DNA from: Desulfonatronum sp. SC1
GTDB lineage: Bacteria; Desulfobacterota; Desulfovibrionia; Desulfovibrionales; Desulfonatronaceae
Assembly: GCF_003046795.1 (NCBI RefSeq)
Contig: NZ_PZKN01000005.1
Location: 93,222-157,221 of the forward strand
Direction of reading: 5' to 3'
Length of the DNA: 64,000 nt
The notes below the pieces were generated by a model that had not been told where the DNA came from, searched no databases, and saw nothing but the letters and a program-made list of their open reading frames with translations. Shown here piece after piece: positions 58,754-64,000 of this stretch (positions are counted from its first letter, which is position 1; every line of letters begins with the position of its first letter). The translations under genes and the position numbers were made by a program.

Positions 58754-59295
58754 ACGTCCACGTCACGCCCCTCGAAGGGGTTGTGTTGGTCGCTCCAAAA
58801 GTCTTCGGCGATGCTCGCGGCTTTTTCCTGGAAACGTTCCAGGCCCAGCGCTATAAAGAAACCGGCATTCATGCCCCATTCGTCCAGGACAACCACTCCC
58901 GGTCCGCCCGGGGCGTGCTGCGTGGGCTGCACTACCAAATCGAAAGGCCCCAGGGAAAACTGGTCATGGTCACCAAGGGCGCGGTATTCGACGTGACCGT
59001 GGATATCCGCCGAAACTCGCCGACCTTCGGCCAATGGTTCGGGGCTGAACTTAACGACGAAAACCATCACCAGCTCTACGTTCCTCCCGGGTTTGCCCAC
59101 GGATTCTGCGTGCTCTCGGACCAAGCGGACTTCATTTACAAATGCACCGAATACTACACCCCGGAACTGGAGCGCTCCATCATCTGGAACGACCCGGACA
59201 TCGCCATCGTCTGGCCCCTCAAAGCCCCCAGCCTCTCGGCCCGGGACGCCCAGGCCCCGCGCCTGAAAGACGTCCCACCCGCCGATCTCTTCTGA
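58750..59295 (+). CDS. rmlC: dTDP-4-dehydrorhamnose 3,5-epimerase RmlC
   Basis: A 181-residue cupin epimerase. The landmarks are [35 protein letters not shown] with the catalytic His, and [13 protein letters not shown]. It epimerises dTDP-4-keto-6-deoxyglucose at C3 and C5 for dTDP-rhamnose. The 4-nt overlap with rmlA and a terminator downstream define a two-gene unit. Rhamnose may enter the surface glycan built by the genes at the left edge of the window or the N-linked oligosaccharide. Confidence 0.96.
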   Translation: MNVHVTPLEGVVLVAPKVFGDARGFFLETFQAQRYKETGIHAPFVQDNHSRSARGVLRGLHYQIERPQGKLVMVTKGAVFDVTVDIRRNSPTFGQWFGAELNDENHHQLYVPPGFAHGFCVLSDQADFIYKCTEYYTPELERSIIWNDPDIAIVWPLKAPSLSARDAQAPRLKDVPPADLF

Positions 59296-59320
59296 TCCCG
59301 TCGCCCCCACCCCGCTCTCC

Positions 59321-59360
59321 ACGGCCGGAATGCACAGCGCATCCCGGCCGTTTGTTTTTT
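59321..59360 (+). terminator. Rho-independent terminator after rmlC
   Basis: ACGGCCGG-AATGC and GCAT-CCCGGCCGT form a strong hairpin with a 5-nt loop, followed by TTTGTTTTTT, 26 nt after the rmlC stop codon. Confidence 0.92.
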
Positions 59361-59467
59361 CGCCGCTATCTCTCCGATCCATCGAAAAATCAAATCGATC
59401 AAACTTGACGTCATTCGTGAATCCGATTGGACGGAAACTCCAAAAACCGTGTATGCAGCGCCAGATC

Positions 59468-59701
59468 ATGTTCGAACTTCATTTCACCTGTCCAAAGCAA
59501 GGCAAGGAATTCCGATCCGCGCGATGGTCCGTGGATCCGGACCTGGAAGCCGTCACCGACCCGGAAGGCCGCAAAAACCTGCGCGGCCTGGTCCACGTCC
59601 CCTGTCCCTTCTGCGACGAACCCCACTCCTACGCCCCGGACGCACTGGCATGCCCTCTCCAGGCCTCGAACGCCGATCAAGTACCAGGCTCCCAACACTG
59701 A
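59468..59701 (+). CDS. Small Cys-rich protein, unknown function
   Basis: A 77-residue protein, FELHFTCPKQGKEFRSARWSVDPDLEAVTDPEGRKNLRGLVHVPCPFCDEPHSYAPD, with TCP and CPFC motifs that could form a small zinc ribbon. Codon pattern and composition resemble the neighbouring genes, and no shadow of another gene explains it. Start could also be 59453. Directly after it the sequence shows short CCTTCA repeats before the selenium operon. I do not recognise a family. Confidence 0.5.
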   Translation: MFELHFTCPKQGKEFRSARWSVDPDLEAVTDPEGRKNLRGLVHVPCPFCDEPHSYAPDALACPLQASNADQVPGSQH

Positions 59702-59776
59702 CCTCTGACTCCTGACCTCTGTTTTCTGCCTTCATCCTTCATCCTTCAACCTTCACCCCAAAGGAGGACCCCCCCC

Positions 59777-60871
59777 ATGTCTCGGGCCGTTAAAAACATC
59801 TTCGCCACCACCCTGGGCATCATCGCCGTGGGTTCGATCATCGGCGTGGTGGCCGGTTTTCTGCAGCAGGCCGGAAACCCGGCGAACATGGCCATCTGCG
59901 TGGCCTGTTTCGGTCGGGACATCGCCGGGGCCATCGGCATTCACCGTGCCGCAGTGGTCCAGTATCTCCGCCCGGAGATTTTGGGCTTTGTCCTGGGCTC
60001 CTTTGCCGCGGCCCTGGCCTTCAAGGAATTCAAACCCAGCGGCGGCTCCGCGCCGGTGACCCGGTTCGTGCTGGGGATGATCGCCATGATCGGAGCCCTG
60101 GTCTTTCTGGGGTGCCCCTGGCGGGTGATCCTGCGTCTGGCCGGCGGGGACGGCAACGCCCTGTTCGGGCTGGCCGGATTGGCCGCCGGAGTGTGGATCG
60201 GCACGCTGTTCTTCAAAAAAGGCTTCAATCTCGGTCGCGGCCAGGTCCAAAGCTGGAGCGCGGGACTGATGATCCCCCTGCTCATGCTCGGCCTGCTGGC
60301 CTTGCGGCTGCTGTATCCACCCGTTCCCGGCGAGGCCCAAAGCGGCGTGCTCTGGTACTCCCTGAGCGGACCGGGCGCGGCCTACGCTCCATTGGGCTTT
60401 TCCCTGGCCGCGGGCCTGGGCATCGGCTTTCTGGCCCAACGCAGCCGGTTCTGCACCATGGGCGCGATCCGGGACGTGATCCTGTTCCGCCAGATGTACC
60501 TGATGTACGGATTCATCGCCCTGCTGGTCGCGGCGTTCATCACCAACCTGTTCCTGGGCCAGTTCAACCCCGGATTTGAGGGCCAGCCCGTGGCCCATAC
60601 CATGGGGCTTTGGAACTTCCTGGGCATGGTGGTGGCCGGCCTGGCCTTCGCTCTGGCAGGCGGGTGCCCCGGCCGACAGTTGTTCATGACCGGCGAGGGC
60701 AACACGGACGCCGGAATCTTCGCCCTGGGCCTGCTGGCCGGGGCGGCCCTGGCCCATAACTTCGGCCTGGCCAGCTCGCCCGCGGGCATCGGCCCCCACG
60801 GCATGGCCGCGGTGATCATCGGCCTCGCGGTGCTGGTGTTCATCGGCGTGGCCAACTGCAAAAAATCCTGA
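59777..60871 (+). CDS. yedE: YedE-family selenium/sulfur membrane transporter
   Basis: A 364-residue membrane protein with about ten helices. The conserved Cys motifs NMAICVACFGRDIAGA, RSRFCTMGAIRD and LAGGCPGRQLFMTGEGNTD, and the fusion of two YeeE/YedE halves, match the selenium-metabolism YedE group (PF04143). It is thought to move thiosulfate- or selenium-containing species across the inner membrane. AAAGGAGG precedes the start. It heads an operon with TusA-like, DUF3343 and kinase-fold genes, the arrangement used in selenium-utilising anaerobes. Confidence 0.92.
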   Translation: MSRAVKNIFATTLGIIAVGSIIGVVAGFLQQAGNPANMAICVACFGRDIAGAIGIHRAAVVQYLRPEILGFVLGSFAAALAFKEFKPSGGSAPVTRFVLGMIAMIGALVFLGCPWRVILRLAGGDGNALFGLAGLAAGVWIGTLFFKKGFNLGRGQVQSWSAGLMIPLLMLGLLALRLLYPPVPGEAQSGVLWYSLSGPGAAYAPLGFSLAAGLGIGFLAQRSRFCTMGAIRDVILFRQMYLMYGFIALLVAAFITNLFLGQFNPGFEGQPVAHTMGLWNFLGMVVAGLAFALAGGCPGRQLFMTGEGNTDAGIFALGLLAGAALAHNFGLASSPAGIGPHGMAAVIIGLAVLVFIGVANCKKS

Positions 60872-60887
60872 AGACGGAGAAACGATC

Positions 60888-61106
60888 ATGGCACGACAAC
60901 ACATTGACGCACGCGGCTTATCCTGCCCCCAACCCGTGCTCCTGGCCGCCAAGGCCATGGACGCGGCGGACGGCGGAGAACTGGAAATCCTCATTGACAA
61001 CGAAGCCAGCCGGGAAAATGTCGGACGAGCCGCCCAAAGCAAAGGCTGGACCGTGGCGGCCAGCGAGGAAGTGGACCAGGATTTCCGCCTGGTGTTGACA
61101 AAGTGA
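60888..61106 (+). CDS. TusA/SirA-like sulfurtransferase carrier
   Basis: A 72-residue protein with the persulfide/selenopersulfide site IDARGLSCPQPVLLAAKAM (CPxP). It corresponds to the N-terminal half of YedF-type proteins but lacks the DsrE-like second domain. It should pass sulfur or selenium delivered by YedE. GGAGAAACG precedes the start. The stop overlaps the next gene by GTGA. Confidence 0.92.
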   Translation: MARQHIDARGLSCPQPVLLAAKAMDAADGGELEILIDNEASRENVGRAAQSKGWTVAASEEVDQDFRLVLTK

Positions 61107-61654
61107 TCGGCTTCCTCCGCAACCTGTTCGGCAAGAAGGATGACGCCAAGCGCGGCGTCTCCGAAAAGGGCCTGCTGCTCTACCACAGCACCGGCGAGGT
61201 GATCCGGGCCGAGACCCTGCTCAAGGAGGCCGGGGTGGCGGTGGCGGTCAAGGGGCCGCCACCGGATCTGCGCCAGGGCTGCGACATGGTCATCGAGTTT
61301 CCGCTGCTGGAGGAGATGCGCATCCGCGAGCTGCTGGAACAGGCGGGCCTCGCCCCCATGCGCGTGGCCGCGGCCCAGGACCATCTCCTGGAGCCCGTGT
61401 CCCTGTACCATGTCAAGGATTTCGGGGACTACCTGATGGTCCGGGCCGCGAACATGAAGATCACCATGGACAAGCGGGACCGCCGGATCGTCAACGTCTC
61501 CGGCGGAGGCTGCCCGGACGTGCCCTTTCTGGCGGAAACCCTCGTGGGCAAGGTCCTGGACCAAGCGCCGGAACCTCGCTCCCTGGGCCGAACCCTGTGC
61601 GGCTATTCCCTGCAACTGGCGTTCGAGGAGTTGCGCCGCCGATGTCCTGGCTGA
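61103..61654 (+). CDS. DUF3343 protein with C-terminal extension (putative Se/S carrier)
   Basis: A 183-residue protein starting with GTG that overlaps the TusA-like stop. The region GLLLYHSTGEVIRAETLLKEAGVAVAVKGPPPDLRQGCDMVIEF is the DUF3343 domain, which is found with selenium-metabolism genes. The C-terminal about 75 residues contain VSGGGCPDVPFLAETLVGK and a second Cys (GRTLCGYS), an extension absent from the minimal DUF3343 protein. It probably carries or traffics selenium or sulfur bound to its Cys. Confidence 0.85.
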   Translation: MIGFLRNLFGKKDDAKRGVSEKGLLLYHSTGEVIRAETLLKEAGVAVAVKGPPPDLRQGCDMVIEFPLLEEMRIRELLEQAGLAPMRVAAAQDHLLEPVSLYHVKDFGDYLMVRAANMKITMDKRDRRIVNVSGGGCPDVPFLAETLVGKVLDQAPEPRSLGRTLCGYSLQLAFEELRRRCPG

Positions 61655-62514
61655 TCGTGGGCAGCGTGCCCCGGGCCGACTTCCCCCTGGTCCGGGGCGA
61701 CTACGTGCTCCAGGGCGACACGCTCATCTTGAACGGCCGACATGCGGACGAACAGCGCATCCGCGTGGCCCGAGGCACCCCGGCCCTGATGGCCGTGGCC
61801 GCCGCGGCCGCCGAGGTGCTGGGCATCCCCGCGCCCCAAGCCCTGGTGGCCGGAGACATCGGCACCGGGGAAGGCAGTCGGGCGGTTTACGCCCATCTTG
61901 TGGAAAACATCGACCAGATCGATCATGCCGGCCTGACCTTTCACTACCTGCTGCCGGACATCGCCTGGCACAATCAGGTGCTCTGGGCCCTGGAAGCCAG
62001 AAACCCGGCCCCGCTCTTGGCGGCGGACGCCGGGTTCATGTACGCGGCCAAGATGAGCGGCTACGCCGCTCACTACGACCTCTTCACCCCGGACGCCGGG
62101 GAAATGGCCTTCCTGGCCGACGAGGTCGCCCCGCACCCGTTCTACACCCGGGGCTTTCTGCTCCAGGAAGAGGACCGGGTCCCCGAGCTGATTGAGCGGG
62201 CCTACGCCGAGGAAAACGCGGCCAGGCATCTGCTGGTCAAAGGCAAGACGGACTACGTGGTCGCCCAAGGGACGACAGTGGCCGAAATCAGCGCCCCGGA
62301 CGTCCCGGCCATGGAACCCATCGGCGGCACCGGAGACAGCCTCACCGGCCTGGTCACGGCCCTGCTGGCCTCGGGCATGGAGATGACCCAAGCCTGCCGC
62401 ACCGCGGCCCTGGCCAACCGCCACCTCGGCCACCTCGCCAACCCCACCCCGGCCTTCGGCGTGGCGGATTTGTTGCCGTTTGTGCGGAGGGCGTTGGAGC
62501 GGGCGCTGGAATAG
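61642..62514 (+). CDS. Ribokinase/YjeF-C-like kinase-fold protein of the selenium operon
   Basis: A 290-residue protein. The C-terminal GGTGDSLTGLVTALLASGM is the nucleotide-binding motif of ribokinase-fold kinases and ADP-dependent NAD(P)HX dehydratases, and DAGEMAFLADE and VVAQGTTVAEI fit the same fold. The N-terminus is divergent. Overlaps the DUF3343 gene by 13 nt and is the last gene before a strong terminator. A similar kinase-fold gene accompanies YedE/DUF3343 elsewhere, but its substrate is unknown to me. Confidence 0.8.
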   Translation: MSWLIVGSVPRADFPLVRGDYVLQGDTLILNGRHADEQRIRVARGTPALMAVAAAAAEVLGIPAPQALVAGDIGTGEGSRAVYAHLVENIDQIDHAGLTFHYLLPDIAWHNQVLWALEARNPAPLLAADAGFMYAAKMSGYAAHYDLFTPDAGEMAFLADEVAPHPFYTRGFLLQEEDRVPELIERAYAEENAARHLLVKGKTDYVVAQGTTVAEISAPDVPAMEPIGGTGDSLTGLVTALLASGMEMTQACRTAALANRHLGHLANPTPAFGVADLLPFVRRALERALE

Positions 62515-62541
62515 GGGAGATCGTCTACCCTGAAACAACAA

Positions 62542-62580
62542 CGCCCCCTTCCCGCGATTCTTGCGGGAAGGGGGCGTTTT
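62542..62580 (+). terminator. Strong Rho-independent terminator of the selenium operon
   Basis: CGCCCCCTTCCCGC and GCGGGAAGGGGGCG form a perfect 14-bp stem around a 7-nt loop, followed by TTTT. It lies 27 nt after the last gene. Confidence 0.97.
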
Positions 62581-62625
62581 ATGTGCCGGTGGCGGGCTGA
62601 CAAGAAGAGAACGAGCGAGCCGCTC

Positions 62626-62949
62626 CTACGCCAACCGCGCACCAGTAGAAATGATTTCCTGAACAAACGAGTCGGGATGCTCAAAGTCTTTCCGGGAAAA
62701 GGAATGCGGCTCAATGCATGCGTCCATGGACCGGGTGAACTGCATCAAGCGCACATCCTCGTCATATCCGTCAATCTCGTCCTTGTCCCAGAACACGGCC
62801 AGATCGATGTCGCTTTACCCGTGGGCCGCGCCCTTGGCATGGGAGCCGAAGAGGTACAAGCTGAAAACCGGAATGTTGTTTTCCCGCAGTATCCTCATAT
62901 AATCTCGGATCACGTTTACTATGCTTGCGGCAACAGTTGCCTGAGCCAT
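62626..62949 (-). pseudogene. MNT-type nucleotidyltransferase, broken by an in-frame stop
   Basis: Read from the ATG at 62949, the minus strand encodes a small nucleotidyltransferase-fold protein, …VFSLYLFGSHAKGAAHG*SDIDLAVFWDKDE…, of about 107 codons. The catalytic motif GSxAxG…SDIDLAV is complete apart from a TAA (62817-62815) at codon 45, exactly between Gly-Ser and Asp-x-Asp. Downstream the frame stays open to a TAG at 62628. The single substitution suggests recent inactivation, or a sequencing error. No HEPN partner gene is visible, so it is an orphan or relic of a toxin-antitoxin system. Confidence 0.85.
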
Positions 62950-63001
62950 TGACGCATCTCCTTGATTTGTTCCGTCATATACTCCCATAAGTTTTATGAT
63001 T

Positions 63002-63068
63002 CATAACGGCCTGCATTACAGGAAGGGCGATGTTTTATCGCCCGTTCCTTGTAGATGCAGAGGTTATG
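63002..63068. repeat. Long bulged hairpin with CATAAC/GTTATG ends
   Basis: CATAAC…CTGCA…ACAGGAA-GGGCGAT pairs with ATCGCCC-…TTCCTTGT…TGCAG…GTTATG around a TTTT loop, giving a 67-nt imperfect hairpin with single-base bulges. It lies between the nucleotidyltransferase remnant and the small lipoprotein gene. It resembles an integron attC in layout, but its ends do not match the GTTRRRY core. Confidence 0.8.
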
Positions 63069-63114
63069 GTCAACAACCTACAGGATTTGTTTATAGCAAA
63101 AAAATAAAAACAAT

Positions 63115-63378
63115 CTATTCGCATCGGAACCTTATGTTTACTGTTGTTGCCGTCCATCCGGTTGCGCCACCCGTTTCGTCGCTTTTGACTTTGACATCCT
63201 TTTCGCCGCATGCCACTTTGGCTTTTTCCAGGGCTTTCATTCTAAGCGTACCGTGACTAATCCCCAAATTACTAGCTTCAGTAATATACATTTCATTCTC
63301 ACTTATTTTCACCATCCCTGACTTTGCACAGCCAGACACTGCTATTGTCATTAATAAAACCAAAATATTTTTTCTCAT
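63115..63378 (-). CDS. Small lipoprotein, unknown function
   Basis: An 87-residue protein with a lipoprotein signal (MRKNILVLLMTIAVSGC) and lipobox Cys at residue 17. The mature part contains ITEASNLGISHGTLRMKALEKAKVACGEKDVKVKSDETGG and ends with an RFRCE. The two further Cys may form a disulfide. Composition is AT-richer than the window average. It is likely anchored in the outer membrane; nothing in context says more. Confidence 0.75.
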   Translation of the reverse strand: MRKNILVLLMTIAVSGCAKSGMVKISENEMYITEASNLGISHGTLRMKALEKAKVACGEKDVKVKSDETGGATGWTATTVNIRFRCE

Positions 63379-63555
63379 CCTCAACGCCTTTCAAATTGTA
63401 GAAATATAATAGAAACATATAAAGCGCATCTATGGTTTGCCCAAATAACGAAAAGTGTCCAGACCGGTGAATCGGCTTTCCTCGGAGTCCTCGGCATCTT
63501 AAGCAAAACGGACGGTTCTCGGCCCCAGAAACCTTGGCTGTTGACAGCCCGGCCC

Positions 63556-63864
63556 TCAATTGTCCTTGAACACCTCGTCAACATTCTTGGCGTCCAGGAT
63601 TCGTTCGGCCCAGAGGTCAAGCTGTTCAGGCGTGGCTTTGCGGAGGCGCTCCTGGACGTCCATGTCCGTGATGCTTTTGCCGAAGCGCTTGGTGATTTGG
63701 CGCTGGATAATGGCTTGGCGGCCCTCAATGCGACCATCTTGTTTCCACTGCTCAGCTATCGTCATAATCTTTCCCTCCATGTTCAGGGGAACGTTTTCTT
63801 TGACCAGATCATGCACGACGCCACGTTCAATGTCCATGATCTGGGAGAGGTAGCGAGGGATGGT
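63556..63864 (-). pseudogene. C-terminal remnant of an Rpn/PD-(D/E)XK-family nuclease (transposase-like)
   Basis: Only the C-terminal about 100 residues are present: RYLSQIMDIERGVVHDLV, IMTIAEQWKQDGRIEGRQAIIQRQITKRFGKSI, and ATPEQLDLWAERILDAKNVDEVF. This arrangement (helical linker, EGR-x-E-x-like segment, DUF4351-like tail) is that of Rpn-family recombination-promoting nucleases. A TGA lies just upstream of the first homologous residue and no nuclease core is found in the 140 nt left in the window, so the gene is truncated. It marks past mobile-element activity at this edge. Confidence 0.75.
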
Positions 63865-64000
63865 TCAATTTGACAGGACTTTAACCGCATCGCGCCAAAT
63901 CCAGCCTTTTCCGCAATAATTTCTGCATGTTAACCTGGCCCTTTGCGTAAGACCCTACTGATATCTCTGCTTTTTTGTCAAAAAAACGTTTAATTTTATA
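63865..64000. other. AT-rich non-coding end of the window
   Basis: No gene or motif can be supported in these 136 nt; the sequence is AT-rich with A/T runs near the end. Confidence 0.4.

Noticed and set aside
59753..61615. A 620-codon minus-strand open frame opposite yedE-tusA-DUF3343
   Set aside because: It is fully antisense to four well-supported, overlapping genes and is rich in Gln, His and Gly, a usual shadow pattern.
63002..63068. Integron attC site
   Set aside because: The hairpin has attC-like bulges, but the terminal boxes are CATAAC/GTTATG, not RYYYAAC/GTTRRRY, and there is no integrase or cassette array. Kept only as a repeat.

Overview
The window looks like a chromosomal segment of a GC-rich Gram-negative bacterium, most likely a sulfate reducer of the Desulfovibrionales (Desulfobacterota). 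This is an inference from the combination of a selenium-type YedE/TusA/DUF3343 operon, an STT3/PglB-type oligosaccharyltransferase, GEMM-I (cyclic-di-GMP-I) riboswitches ahead of pilin genes, and enlarged PstC/PstA permeases. No rRNA, tRNA or CRISPR array was seen. Two stretches, the glycosyltransferase at the left edge and the last kilobase at the right edge, are visibly AT-richer than the rest.

Layout. 1-3.9 kb: the end of a surface-glycan locus (two glycosyltransferases, a methyltransferase and a WecA-like polyprenyl-phosphate sugar-phosphate transferase). 3.9-6.1 kb, minus strand: an STT3-family oligosaccharyltransferase. 6.6-16.4 kb: a cyclic-di-GMP-I riboswitch followed by a type IV pilus tip/minor-pilin operon (FimT/GspH-like, a six-repeat secreted protein, PilV, PilW, PilX, a small exported protein, PilY1, PilE). 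16.4-18.0 kb, minus strand: a major-pilin gene with its own promoter, a second cyclic-di-GMP-I riboswitch and a terminator, followed by a decayed second STT3 copy. 18.1-18.8 kb: a VapBC-like toxin-antitoxin pair. 18.8-29.2 kb: a phosphate regulon (phoR and pstSCAB on minus; phoB and two phoU on plus) with clear PHO boxes.

29.3-54.9 kb is the most distinctive part: a cluster of about 25 genes for a polyunsaturated fatty-acyl or aryl-polyene-like outer-membrane lipid. It has three ketosynthases with a catalytic Cys plus one Cys-less ketosynthase-like protein, two acyl carrier proteins, a FabG-like reductase, two hot-dog dehydratases, a thioesterase, an AMP ligase, acyltransferases, a glycosyltransferase, and the LolA-like carrier, MMPL exporter and DUF3261 lipoprotein typical of aryl-polyene clusters. 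It also encodes a CrtI-like FAD desaturase/isomerase and four radical-SAM proteins, two of them with clear N-terminal cobalamin-binding-type domains and one probable. That set recalls candidate ladderane-type clusters. No aromatic ammonia lyase or chorismatase is visible. Two PIN-type toxin-antitoxin pairs sit inside the cluster.

54.9-59.3 kb carries a membrane-anchored unknown, a small methyltransferase, an unknown protein and rmlA-rmlC, ended by a terminator. 59.8-62.6 kb is a compact selenium/sulfur-handling operon (YedE, TusA-like, DUF3343, kinase-fold protein), again with a strong terminator. The last 1.4 kb holds a broken nucleotidyltransferase, a small lipoprotein and a truncated Rpn-family nuclease remnant.
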